A stretch of DNA of 64,000 nt, from contig NZ_JWIG01000029.1 in NCBI RefSeq assembly GCF_000814675.1, forward strand, positions 248,001-312,000, in the 5' to 3' direction. Below, one piece after another: positions 9,303 through 18,390 of this stretch. Position numbers and translations under genes: made by a program. How positions within the stretch are numbered: the first letter of the stretch is position 1; each line of letters starts with the position of its first letter. The stretch comes from Pseudoalteromonas distincta (GTDB lineage: Bacteria; Pseudomonadota; Gammaproteobacteria; Enterobacterales; Alteromonadaceae). Under the pieces are notes generated by a model. It did no database searches. It saw nothing but the letters and a program-made list of their open reading frames with translations, and was not told the DNA's origin.

Positions 9303-10954
9303 AGCTCTCCTCCTTTAGACTCTAATTCGATTAAATCTTTTATACTTAATGACTCCCAGCGCTCTGGAAGAAAACCTATTATCTCATCTAATTCCATGCT
9401 TATTGTTACATATGTCATAGAATCACCGCCTAGTTCTTTAAATGAAGCTGTTTCACTGGTGTTATCTGGGAATTCGCGAAAAAAAAGTTTCTTAACAGTT
9501 AAGCTTTTATCTAGAAACCCTAGTGTAGTGAAAAGTTCTTTAAAGTAATCTTTCCAAAAAGACTTAGTAAAAATAAATTTAAATATTCTAAAATAATTTT
9601 TATTATTTTTATGTGCTAAAGATTTAATAGCTTTGTAATCCACCTTATTATTAGAAAGGATTGGCATCACTTTTAGTTGCATATTTTGAAAACATGTTTC
9701 AGGTATGTTTATTTTTTTTGAAAGTTTACTTATAGCAGCATTTGGGTTTGATACTCCTGTATGTGCTACAATAATTTTAGTATCATCACCGGTACAAATA
9801 ACATCCTGACCTAGGGTATTAAAATACTCTTCTAAATCGTCCAAGTTGATGCGGATACCAAATAACTTAACGAAACGTGAACTCCTCCCTACTATAGTAA
9901 ACAACCCTAATTCATTAAATTTCGCTATATCACCAGTATATAGTTCTGAAACAACCTTGCCTTTGGCCAAGTCATCTAAAGATGAGGCATAGCCTTGCAT
10001 AACATTTGGACCACGATAGACAAGCTCCCCTTCGACATTAGGCTCTCTTATAATATTCTTTTTATCATCAACTAGTAAAATTTCTCCATTGGGAATTGCA
10101 ACCCCTATAGAATCTGGGTGCTGTTCTACATACTTAGGAGGTAAATAAGATATTCTCGGTGCAGCTTCAGTTTGCCCATACATAACAAAAAATTCTATTT
10201 CGTTTTTAATGGATTCTTTACTCCACCTTAGTACATCATCTTTAAACATCTTCCCGCCAGCTTGGGTTATTTGCCTTAAAGAAGGGTACTGGCTCAAATC
10301 AAAGGAAGCCTTATCAAGAGTCTGAAATATAAATGGAACGCCTGAGAAACTAGTTATATTATGTTTATTTATAAGCTTACCAAAGCTCGCATCCATAGCA
10401 GTGGTATTTGTAAGAACTACTGAAGCTCCAACTGACATATACGAATTCAGTATTGACAACCCAAAAGAGTAATGTAACTTTAAATGCAACAGAGCTCTAT
10501 CTGAAGGTCTTAGTTCTAAATAATCAGCAATAGCTGCGGCATTACTATCAATATTTGAACCAGTTAATCTAACAAACTTTGGAGTTCCAGTACTGCCAGA
10601 AGTAGAAAGTAGCAGTACAGTTTCGGAGTGCAAAGATAACTTGTCACTATGTAGTGTTGTATATTCGCCATTTTCAAATAGATAGTTAGGGTTATAAATA
10701 TCAATTAAATTATTAACTACTGATTTATTATTACTGTCGTATAGATATATAATATTACCTGCAACTAAATTACTCAAATAAGCAACAATCGTCTCTAAGT
10801 CATTACTTGCCTTTATAAATACTAATGATTTAAAAGGAAGTTTCAAAGCACTATTATTATTTATCTTTTTTGCAAGCTCCCTATATGTAATCTCTTCTGA
10901 CCCGCTTATTATAGCAACATTATCGTTGAATCTATCGAGATTTAAAAAAAACAT
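9299..10954 (-). CDS. Acyl-adenylating ligase fused to a C-terminal carrier domain (A-PCP didomain)
   Basis: A 551-residue two-domain protein. Residues ~1-440 form an AMP-binding (ANL) domain: P-loop STSGSTGTPKFVRLTG, VMYGQTEAAPR, LYTGDIAKF, GRSSRFVKLFGIRINLDDLE, and a C-terminal NNKVDYKAIK with the candidate catalytic lysine. Residues ~480-551 form an acyl/peptidyl carrier domain whose ELGGDSMTYV has the phosphopantetheine serine. It should activate a carboxylic or amino acid and load it on its own carrier. The open frame extends to 10966, but ATG at 10954 is preferred because the upstream ATG supplies GGAG at 6-nt spacing. No condensation or thioesterase domain is present, so a stand-alone acyl-donor role is more likely than peptide synthesis. 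The substrate is unknown. Confidence 0.82.
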   Translation of the reverse strand: MFFLNLDRFNDNVAIISGSEEITYRELAKKINNNSALKLPFKSLVFIKASNDLETIVAYLSNLVAGNIIYLYDSNNKSVVNNLIDIYNPNYLFENGEYTTLHSDKLSLHSETVLLLSTSGSTGTPKFVRLTGSNIDSNAAAIADYLELRPSDRALLHLKLHYSFGLSILNSYMSVGASVVLTNTTAMDASFGKLINKHNITSFSGVPFIFQTLDKASFDLSQYPSLRQITQAGGKMFKDDVLRWSKESIKNEIEFFVMYGQTEAAPRISYLPPKYVEQHPDSIGVAIPNGEILLVDDKKNIIREPNVEGELVYRGPNVMQGYASSLDDLAKGKVVSELYTGDIAKFNELGLFTIVGRSSRFVKLFGIRINLDDLEEYFNTLGQDVICTGDDTKIIVAHTGVSNPNAAISKLSKKINIPETCFQNMQLKVMPILSNNKVDYKAIKSLAHKNNKNYFRIFKFIFTKSFWKDYFKELFTTLGFLDKSLTVKKLFFREFPDNTSETASFKELGGDSMTYVTISMELDEIIGFLPERWESLSIKDLIELESKGGEL

Positions 10955-11035
10955 CTTAAACTCCATTTTATAGCATTAACATTTCAAATTAATTAAATTA
11001 ACCCACTTAAAAATCTAATCAAGCATTGTAAAAAA

Positions 11036-12481
11036 CTATCTTTTATTCTTTAAATTTTTAATATCACCTATTATCCTCAACACTACTTCAGGAAATACAA
11101 GCCTGTAAAATAAAAAATAAAACAACAGTCCTACTGGAGTAATTAAAGCCACTTTAACTAACGCTTGTTCTTCAAATAAAATAAAATAATCTACAAGGTA
11201 TAACACTACTCCCATAGCAAAAGAAGACACTACCGTTGGTAATAAACTTATTATCATTAATTTAATAGAAAAATAAAATTTACTTCCTAAAACAAACAAC
11301 ATACTCGTAGTTAAAATACTTGCAATAACAACATTAGAAAAAACCACATGAAAAATTGAGTATTGAGCAAAAAAACTAACAACGGAGATTGTAATAATAA
11401 ATTCTACAACTCTTAACTTAAATGGGATATTTGAATTATGAGTTGCATGACATAGTGGTGCAAAAAAATAATTAAATGATGCACTAAAGCCACTTAAACA
11501 TAATATAGAAAATATCACTCCACTTTCAGACCATTTATCGCCAAAAACTAAGTACACCATTTCGTCACCAATGATGAAACCACCAATAAATATAGGTAAC
11601 GAAAATAGTGTAGTTGTAGTAATAAATTTAATAAAACAAGCTTCTAGTTCATTAGTATTGCTTTGTAAATTGGCGAAAGCTGAAAAAGAGACATCAACAA
11701 TTGGTCTTATTGTAAATTGCACAATAACATCAAGCAATTTACCTGCAATTTTAAAGTAGCCTAACGCAACTACTCCTAGAAAAAAACCTATTATAAGTTC
11801 AACAAATCTAAATATCCCCTGCCCAACCAGTGAACTTAATAATATAGGTTGGCCTTGTTTTAATGTATTTAAAATACCACTTACGGATAAACTTAATTCA
11901 GGCTTCCAGTTAATTGCCTTCCACACAAGTAATAATGATAAAAAAATTGATAAAATTTTCTGGATTATTAAACTGTAAAAACCATAGCTTGCATAAGCAA
12001 GGTAAATAGCTACAGCACCGGAAAATAATGACGAAAGTAATAATCTTATAGCAAGTGCTTTAAATTTAAAATCACGTTTAAGTAACCCTTCTGGTACTGT
12101 TGATAATGCTTGCATTACAGGTACGATTGAAAGTATTTGTAATGATATTGCAAGGCCAGGAGCTTCGAATAGCACTTCTAAATAAGTAGATGAAAAAATA
12201 AAAAACAGAGCCGAAACTATTCCAATTATTAAAGTGGCGAAGAAAATACTATTCTCTATATTTGAGTTTTTTTTACTACGTACAACTACCTCAACTAATC
12301 CGTACCTAACAACTGTGTTTGTTAACTCAACAAAAACGACTGCTAATGCTGCAGTACCAAAATCAACAGGAGATAATATACGTGATAGAATTATGAATAT
12401 TACTAACCCAGATAATTGAAATGAAGCATTACCTATAAAGCTCCATAAGGAGCCACTAACAATTTTATTTTTTAATGTCAT
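11036..12481 (-). CDS. Wzx-type polysaccharide flippase (MOP superfamily)
   Basis: A 481-residue membrane protein with about 12-14 hydrophobic segments. The start MTLKNKIVSGSLWSFIGNAS and ILSRILSPVDFGTAALAVVF are typical of the polysaccharide-biosynthesis (Wzx/MurJ-like) branch of the MOP exporters. It should move the undecaprenyl-linked repeat unit from the cytoplasmic to the periplasmic face for the Wzy-like polymerase. The start overlaps the sulfotransferase stop as ATGA. About 80 nt of A+T-rich DNA separate it from the adenylation-carrier gene. Confidence 0.87.
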   Translation of the reverse strand: MTLKNKIVSGSLWSFIGNASFQLSGLVIFIILSRILSPVDFGTAALAVVFVELTNTVVRYGLVEVVVRSKKNSNIENSIFFATLIIGIVSALFFIFSSTYLEVLFEAPGLAISLQILSIVPVMQALSTVPEGLLKRDFKFKALAIRLLLSSLFSGAVAIYLAYASYGFYSLIIQKILSIFLSLLLVWKAINWKPELSLSVSGILNTLKQGQPILLSSLVGQGIFRFVELIIGFFLGVVALGYFKIAGKLLDVIVQFTIRPIVDVSFSAFANLQSNTNELEACFIKFITTTTLFSLPIFIGGFIIGDEMVYLVFGDKWSESGVIFSILCLSGFSASFNYFFAPLCHATHNSNIPFKLRVVEFIITISVVSFFAQYSIFHVVFSNVVIASILTTSMLFVLGSKFYFSIKLMIISLLPTVVSSFAMGVVLYLVDYFILFEEQALVKVALITPVGLLFYFLFYRLVFPEVVLRIIGDIKNLKNKR

Positions 12482-13371
12482 TTGTTTCTTTTATCTGTAT
12501 ATTTTTTGGGGTTAACAAATTTTTTAAACCAGATTTCTTTTAAATACTCTTTAATCAAGTGTAATTTAGTTACTTTAAAACCATCAGTTTCTATTAATTT
12601 ATAATCAAGTAAATTTAAAGTATCTTTACCGTAGTATTGAAAGTCTGCTATGTTTTGTTTTGTCATTTTACCCATCCATGCGCTTGCTCGGCTAGCATCA
12701 GGCGCTTCCCCGACTAAAGCGTGTTGAGATTTAGTAAATTCAGGCAAAAATTCATTCTTGATGTTAGTTAATTCAATTATATTTGGATTATTTAAAAAAC
12801 TCATAATTCTGGTTATTTCATTTACTTCGTTATGGAGTAAGTCTTCATACTTTACTAAAAGAGTTTTATTAGGAAATAATGCTTGGGTAATAAACCCATA
12901 TAAAATTTTGTTGTTCCAAACTTTAGATGCGTCTAAATAAGTATTTGAACCCCATTCAAGTGGGACTTGTGATTGCGCCACCGCACGCCCATCACGAATT
13001 ATATGTATGAAGTAACATTCACTAAAAACATCATTTAGCCACTTAGAATAAACTAAATTATTCGGTGAGTGATCAATCCAGAATACAACATCATTTTTCC
13101 CACAATACAAACTAACTAGGTCTTTGTAGAATTCTTCAAACGAACGGTGGTTTTTATCTTTTAAGGATTCGATGTTAAGACCCCAAAATTTAAACCGCTC
13201 GTTATTTTCTAGTAAATCACAGTATATTTTTGTACAAAACGGTTGTTCAGCTAAAACTTCATTTTTAAATAAAGACTCAGGAGTAACGACACTTTTTTCA
13301 ATTTTAGAAAGCAGAGAAGCAAGCATTGTTGTACCGCTTCTATCTGCCCCACCAATAAATATACACTTCAT
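12478..13371 (-). CDS. Sulfotransferase-family protein (PAPS-dependent)
   Basis: A 297-residue cytosolic protein. The N-terminal PAPS phosphosulfate loop IGGADRSGTTMLASLLSKIE (residues ~6-25) and the 3'-phosphate motif HIIRDGRAVAQSQVPLEWGS (near residue 125) are the two hallmarks of the sulfotransferase fold. It should transfer sulfate from PAPS to a hydroxyl, here probably on a sugar of the repeat unit. It lies directly between the UDP-uronate epimerase and the flippase, with a 2-nt gap and a 4-nt overlap. That placement supports a role in a sulfated exopolysaccharide. The acceptor is inferred from context only. Confidence 0.82.
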   Translation of the reverse strand: MKCIFIGGADRSGTTMLASLLSKIEKSVVTPESLFKNEVLAEQPFCTKIYCDLLENNERFKFWGLNIESLKDKNHRSFEEFYKDLVSLYCGKNDVVFWIDHSPNNLVYSKWLNDVFSECYFIHIIRDGRAVAQSQVPLEWGSNTYLDASKVWNNKILYGFITQALFPNKTLLVKYEDLLHNEVNEITRIMSFLNNPNIIELTNIKNEFLPEFTKSQHALVGEAPDASRASAWMGKMTKQNIADFQYYGKDTLNLLDYKLIETDGFKVTKLHLIKEYLKEIWFKKFVNPKKYTDKRNK

Positions 13372-13373
13372 GA

Positions 13374-14378
13374 TTATTTCCCTGAGTTATAACTCCGGTA
13401 CCAATCAACAAACTGTTGCATACCATATTCAATGTTTGTATTAGGTTTAAAGCCAACTTCTTTTTGTAGGCTATCTATATCTGCGAATGTTGCTGGTACG
13501 TCGCCTGCTTGCATTGGCATGTAATTTTTGTCAGCTATTTTACCTGCCGCTTTTTCGATTGATTCAATAAAGGTCATTAATGCTATGGGTTCGTTATTAC
13601 CAATATTGAATACACGGTATGGTGCTTTACTTGACTCTGGCGAGGTATTGCTATTTGACTGGTCTCTTTTTGGAACTACGTTTTGAATGCGAATAATGCC
13701 CTCTACAATGTCGTCTATGTAGGTAAAGTCGCGTTTCATTTTTCCGTTATTAAATACTTTAATTTCTCGGTTATTTAATATTGCATCGGTAAATAAGTAA
13801 GGGGCCATATCTGGGCGACCCCAAGGGCCATACACTGTAAAAAAGCGCAGCCCTGTTGTTGGTAGGTCATATAGGTGGCTATAGCTATGCGCCATCAACT
13901 CATTTGATTTTTTAGTTGCAGCATACAGCGATACTGGATGATCTACTGCATCGTCAGTCGAAAATGGCATTTTTTCGTTCATGCCATAAACAGAGCTTGA
14001 TGATGCATATACTAAATGCTGTACTTTATTATGGCGACACCCTTCTAAAATAGTAGCTGTTCCCACTAAATTAGAATCGATATACGCCATTGGGTTTTCT
14101 ATTGAATAACGCACGCCAGCTTGCGCTGCTAGATGTATTACGCGGTCAAACTTTTCATCCTTAAATAAGTTGGCTATGCCGTCTCTGTCGGCTAAATCCA
14201 TTTTTACAAAACGAAATTGCGTAAGGTGTTTAATACGCTCAAGTCTTGCATGTTTTAATGCCGGATCGTAATAGTCATTTAGGTTATCTAGACCTACTAC
14301 TTCGTGGCCATCGTTACATAAGCGTTCAGCCACAAAGTTACCGATAAAACCTGCGGCACCAGTTACAAGATATTTCAT
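13374..14378 (-). CDS. NAD-dependent epimerase, probably UDP-glucuronate 4-epimerase
   Basis: A 334-residue extended short-chain dehydrogenase. The NAD loop is GAAGFIG (residues 7-13), followed by LDNLNDYYDPALKHARLERI. Catalytic SSSSVYG and YAATKKSNELMAHSY lie in the middle, then TGLRFFTVYGPWGRPDMAPY. The YYDPALK and GRPDMA signatures are typical of UDP-glucuronate 4-epimerases (LpsL/Gla/WbnF type), which make UDP-galacturonate. It lies in the operon just after galU. UDP-glucose dehydrogenase, needed to make UDP-glucuronate, is not in this window. Confidence 0.85.
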   Translation of the reverse strand: MKYLVTGAAGFIGNFVAERLCNDGHEVVGLDNLNDYYDPALKHARLERIKHLTQFRFVKMDLADRDGIANLFKDEKFDRVIHLAAQAGVRYSIENPMAYIDSNLVGTATILEGCRHNKVQHLVYASSSSVYGMNEKMPFSTDDAVDHPVSLYAATKKSNELMAHSYSHLYDLPTTGLRFFTVYGPWGRPDMAPYLFTDAILNNREIKVFNNGKMKRDFTYIDDIVEGIIRIQNVVPKRDQSNSNTSPESSKAPYRVFNIGNNEPIALMTFIESIEKAAGKIADKNYMPMQAGDVPATFADIDSLQKEVGFKPNTNIEYGMQQFVDWYRSYNSGK

Positions 14379-14491
14379 TTGTAAGAATCCTTTAAATTTG
14401 CTTTATTAATTTAATTTCAGGCACTGCTATTTTGGCGTTTAAATATTGCCGTTAAATACAAATTAAATTTGGTTGCAATTATACAAGTAAA

Positions 14492-15382
14492 TTACGAAAC
14501 TAGTTTTTTAACTGCTTTAGTAAACTCTTCACCCATATGGCTTGATTGCATTGCATATTCTACATTTGCAAGCATATAGCCTAATTTAGAACCACAATCG
14601 TGCGATTGGCCTTTTAAGTGGTATGCTTCGAGTGTTTCTAGATGACGTAATTGCAGTAATGCATCAGTAAGTTGTATTTCCCCACCGGCACCAGGAGGTG
14701 TGTACTCTAATAAATCCCAAATAGCAGTTGATACAACATAACGGCCTGTAATAGCTAAGTTGCTTGGCGCTTCATCGGTATTTGGCTTTTCTACCATATT
14801 TTTAATTATTGCATTTTCGCCCGCTTTAATTTTTATGCCCGCTAGGTCAACCACACCATATTGATGTACCTGTTCTTTTGGCACTGGCTCTACCATTACT
14901 TGGTTGTGGCCTGTTTGGTCGAAGCGGTCTATCATTTGGCTTAAATTATCGATTTTTGGATTTGATTTGTATTTGTCAATAATTACGTCAGGTAACATTA
15001 CTGCGAATGGGTTGTTGCCTACTATTGGGCGCGCCGCTAAAACAGCATGGCCTAGACCAAGTGGAGCAGATTGACGAACCGAAATTACAGTTACGTCTTT
15101 TGGTACTATTGAGCGCACTTCTTCTAGCAGGCTTCGCTTTACGCGTGCTTCTAATGTAGCTTCTAGCTCAAAGCTAGTATCAAAATGGTTTTCGATCGAA
15201 TTTTTTGAGGCGTGAGTTACAAGTATTATTTCTTTAATACCTGCTTGTACGGCTTCGTTAACTACGTATTGAATAAGTGGTTTGTCTACTAGAGGTAGCA
15301 TTTCTTTTGGAATAGCTTTTGTGGCCGGCAACATACGAGTGCCAAGACCGGCAACAGGGAGAACTGCTTTTAAAACTTTCAC
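14492..15382 (-). CDS. galU: UTP-glucose-1-phosphate uridylyltransferase
   Basis: GalU makes UDP-glucose from UTP and glucose-1-phosphate, feeding the glycosyltransferases and epimerase downstream. The protein is about 296 residues, with the nucleotidyltransferase signature [20 protein letters not shown] near the N-terminus, and later VMLPDVIID and VEKP. The frame could begin at ATG 15397, giving [17 protein letters not shown], the same length as E. coli GalU. I prefer GTG at 15382 because AAAGGA lies 7 nt before it, while the ATG has no ribosome-binding site. galU is the first gene of the minus-strand polysaccharide operon and diverges from lapG across about 290 nt. Confidence 0.93.
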   Translation of the reverse strand: MKVLKAVLPVAGLGTRMLPATKAIPKEMLPLVDKPLIQYVVNEAVQAGIKEIILVTHASKNSIENHFDTSFELEATLEARVKRSLLEEVRSIVPKDVTVISVRQSAPLGLGHAVLAARPIVGNNPFAVMLPDVIIDKYKSNPKIDNLSQMIDRFDQTGHNQVMVEPVPKEQVHQYGVVDLAGIKIKAGENAIIKNMVEKPNTDEAPSNLAITGRYVVSTAIWDLLEYTPPGAGGEIQLTDALLQLRHLETLEAYHLKGQSHDCGSKLGYMLANVEYAMQSSHMGEEFTKAVKKLVS

Positions 15383-15675
15383 TTTAATTCCTTTCATTAT
15401 GATTTTGTAAACACATCAAGAAGAAACCAAAGTTAACTTCCATATAACGTGCTTCACATACCTTGTGTTAGCATTATTATACACACCATAATGTTTGACT
15501 CAATAAATAAAGCATACTTTTAGATTGTTTTTCTGTTAACTTTATGTTGCACCAAACTGGTTAGGATGAGTTACATTGGAGCATCTCATTCTTTTTGATG
15601 ACCTACCTTTTTTAAAGTAATAATACTATACTGGTTAATGTCGTTTATTAGGGATTACCAACTTAAGGAACATTT

Positions 15676-16374
15676 GTGCGCTTAGAGCTTTGCATTTTAT
15701 TTATTGTCTCGTTTTTTGTATGCGCGCAAGATATGCTTTTGTATTTGCGTAATAGCGATATTATTACCCGTGCACAGCAACAGTATGGCAACGAAGGTCA
15801 TAAACGAATTAAAGATTGGCTTAACTTTATTGATGACTCTGCTGATGAAAGCGAATGGAAAAAAATTCACCTTGTTAACGATTTTTTTAATAAAAACATT
15901 AAATACAAAAGCGATGAAGATCTTTGGCAGCAAAAAGATTACTGGGCTACCCCACTAGAGAGTTTAGGTGTTGGTATGGGCGATTGCGAAGACTACGTTA
16001 TTGCAAAATACTTTACGTTAATAGCGTTAGGTGTTCCTGAGGATAAAATTCGTTTAATGTATGTCCGACAGCGCACAGTAAACCAACCCCACATGGTACT
16101 TATATATATAGAAGATCCAAACAGAATCCCCTTTGTTTTAGGTAACTTTAATACTAAACTGCTGCCCGCTAATAAACGCCCCGATTTAACGCCTATTTAC
16201 AGTTTTAATGGTCAAGGGCTTTGGTTAGCAAAATCGAAAGGGTTAGGCAATAAGGTAAAAAATAGCCGTGGTGTGTCGGCTTGGAATACTATGCTAGAGC
16301 GAATTGAACAAGGTGAGCTTGCTCCCATTAAAAGTAACATTAAAGGAACTACCAGTTATGTCTCGACTTTTTAA
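15676..16374 (+). CDS. lapG: LapG-type periplasmic cysteine protease (transglutaminase-like)
   Basis: A 232-residue exported protein of the bacterial transglutaminase-like cysteine proteinase family. LapG cuts the N-terminal retention module of a large surface adhesin and releases it from the cell; LapD holds LapG inactive when c-di-GMP is high. A short signal peptide (to about residue 18) starts from GTG at 15676, with TTAAGGA 8 nt upstream. The catalytic cysteine is in GVGMGDCEDYVIAKY and the histidine in NQPHMVLIY. The site where the family normally has the triad aspartate (VLDN) reads VLGN here. The gene overlaps lapD by 17 nt. No adhesin substrate or type I secretion genes are in the window. 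Confidence 0.87.
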   Translation: MRLELCILFIVSFFVCAQDMLLYLRNSDIITRAQQQYGNEGHKRIKDWLNFIDDSADESEWKKIHLVNDFFNKNIKYKSDEDLWQQKDYWATPLESLGVGMGDCEDYVIAKYFTLIALGVPEDKIRLMYVRQRTVNQPHMVLIYIEDPNRIPFVLGNFNTKLLPANKRPDLTPIYSFNGQGLWLAKSKGLGNKVKNSRGVSAWNTMLERIEQGELAPIKSNIKGTTSYVSTF

Positions 16375-18367
16375 AAATGGATTGAGCCTTAAAACCCAAG
16401 TTTACGGTTTAATAATCGTTATTTCGGTTGTTTCATTTGTAGTTCGGGTAGTTACAGATGTTGAAACCACCCGCGATTATTTACAAACCCAAATGGGAAG
16501 CCATGCTCAAGACACTGCTACCAGTTTAGGGCTTTCTATTTCGCCTTATTTAGATCCAGAAAACCTAGTAATAGCAGAAACAATGGCTACCGCTATCTTT
16601 GATTCTGGTTACTACAAAAAAATTAAATTTACAAATTCACAAAGCCAAGTTGTATTTGTTCTGGAAAATCCTAAGCGTGTTGAATCTGTGCCTAATTGGT
16701 TTATTGCTTTAAGTAGTTTAAAAGCCCCCTCTATGCAGTCGGAACTAAATAATGGTTGGGTTATGGCGGGTATACTTGAGGTTACAAGCCATACTGGACA
16801 GTCTTATGTTACTTTGTGGGAGCATACAAAACGCAGTTTTTATGGTTCTTTTTTAATACTAATTGCATCGCTTGCAGTTGCCTTTTTAATATTACGTGAA
16901 GTATTTAAGCCTTTAAAAGCAGTTGAGCATCAAGCTCACCTTGTTACTCGTAAACGCTTTACATTAAACGAAGAAATACCTATTGCACGAGAGCTGCGCA
17001 CTGTAACTAAAGCTATAAACAATCTGGTTATTAACTTACAAAGTACTTTTGATTCTTTGACTAAACAAACACAAGCCTTAACTGAAGAAGTTTATATTGA
17101 TTCTTTAACTGGGTTAGGTAATCGAAAGTTATTTGAAAATCACTTTAGCTCGGTTGTAGACACAATAACCACTGATGCTCCACTTACCGCAATGATGATT
17201 ACTCTACCTTCACTTACAAATATAAACCAAAGTGTTAGCTATCAAGATGGTGACGCCCACGTAAAAGATGTAAGTGTTATTCTTACTAAAATTATTGGCA
17301 ACCTTACTAACTCTAAAATATTTAGGTTAAACGGTAGTACTTTTATTGCGCTGATTCCTTACGATACGCAGTTTTTAAACAGAACCCGTTTAGAAATTAC
17401 AGATGCTTTTAGTAAACAAAAAAATAGCTTACACGTTAATGGGTTTGCTAATTTTGCAATATTGGAAGTTAATAAAGGCTCCTCTATTGGTAGTGTTTTA
17501 TCTGCTTTAGATACAGGTAGTACTATTGGCGATACAATAGACACTAACAAAATAGATAAAGATACGCTATTTAGTGTTAAACAATGGCGTACACTTATTC
17601 AATCGATTATTGACTCTGGTGAGGTTAGCTTTTCGGTGCAGCCAGTTAAACGGGCTAACTCTCAAAACAAGCAGTGTTACTTTGAGGCCTTTGCCCACTT
17701 TACCCATGAAGGTGAAAAGGTAAATAATGGCCATTTATTTGCTATGGCCGAAAAACTTAATTTAACTGAAGAATTAGACAAAAAAATAATTCGTAACTTT
17801 GTAAATATAAAAGAACAATACCCTGATGACGTATTTGCCTTAAACGTAAGTAAGGCATCTTTATATTCAGCTGATTTTATACAATGGTTAACGCTTTATG
17901 CGCACACGAAACCCGTTATTAAAACTAACCTCATTTTTGAATTACATGAAATTAGTTTACTTTATAATGTACATATAGCTTCAAAGCACATTGATGCAAT
18001 TAAAGATATTGGTATTAACGTGTGTATAGAGCACTTTGGAACAAGTTTAACGTCGTTTAGGTATTTACAAGGCCTTGATATTGAATATGTAAAAATTGAT
18101 GGGAGCTACATTCAAGACTTGTTAGATAATTCTCAAAGCCAGTTTTTTATTCAAACCGTTAATAATATTTGTCATGGTTTTGGTATTAAAGTGTTGGCAT
18201 GCTTAATTGAAAAGCCCGAAACATTAAAAATGCTTGAAAATTTAGGCTGTGATGGTGTACAAGGTAATTTAATTATGGAGCCTTCTAAAGTACTTACAGG
18301 CAAGAACCGTGATAACGTTAATAAAGAGTTTACTTTTTGCGCAGACACGCTAAAATTCTGTAATTAG
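16358..18367 (+). CDS. lapD: LapD-type c-di-GMP receptor with degenerate GGDEF and EAL domains
   Basis: A 669-residue inner-membrane signalling protein. An N-terminal helix (~residues 10-32) and a second helix (~150-175) flank a periplasmic LapD/MoxY-type domain that binds LapG. A HAMP-like stretch leads to a GGDEF domain (DSLTGLGNRKLFENHF) whose active loop reads NGSTF. The EAL domain has FEAFAHF instead of EALxR, and EHFGTS in the usual DDFGTG place. Both enzymatic sites therefore look dead, as expected for a c-di-GMP receptor. The frame opens at 16304, but ATG 16358 is preferred because AAAGGA precedes it and the protein then starts MSRLFKNGLSLKTQVYG, as LapD proteins do. Confidence 0.9.
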   Translation: MSRLFKNGLSLKTQVYGLIIVISVVSFVVRVVTDVETTRDYLQTQMGSHAQDTATSLGLSISPYLDPENLVIAETMATAIFDSGYYKKIKFTNSQSQVVFVLENPKRVESVPNWFIALSSLKAPSMQSELNNGWVMAGILEVTSHTGQSYVTLWEHTKRSFYGSFLILIASLAVAFLILREVFKPLKAVEHQAHLVTRKRFTLNEEIPIARELRTVTKAINNLVINLQSTFDSLTKQTQALTEEVYIDSLTGLGNRKLFENHFSSVVDTITTDAPLTAMMITLPSLTNINQSVSYQDGDAHVKDVSVILTKIIGNLTNSKIFRLNGSTFIALIPYDTQFLNRTRLEITDAFSKQKNSLHVNGFANFAILEVNKGSSIGSVLSALDTGSTIGDTIDTNKIDKDTLFSVKQWRTLIQSIIDSGEVSFSVQPVKRANSQNKQCYFEAFAHFTHEGEKVNNGHLFAMAEKLNLTEELDKKIIRNFVNIKEQYPDDVFALNVSKASLYSADFIQWLTLYAHTKPVIKTNLIFELHEISLLYNVHIASKHIDAIKDIGINVCIEHFGTSLTSFRYLQGLDIEYVKIDGSYIQDLLDNSQSQFFIQTVNNICHGFGIKVLACLIEKPETLKMLENLGCDGVQGNLIMEPSKVLTGKNRDNVNKEFTFCADTLKFCN

Positions 18368-18390
18368 ATACTCACCTAAAGGGACACAAG

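Noticed and set aside
11036-12481. Evidence that the polysaccharide locus is a recently acquired island
   Set aside because: The glycan genes are more A+T-rich than the housekeeping part, but this is normal for such loci, and no integrase, tRNA or direct repeat borders were seen.
15383-15675. JUMPstart/ops element before the polysaccharide operon
   Set aside because: I looked for GGCGGTAG and its surroundings on the minus strand between galU and lapG and did not find it.
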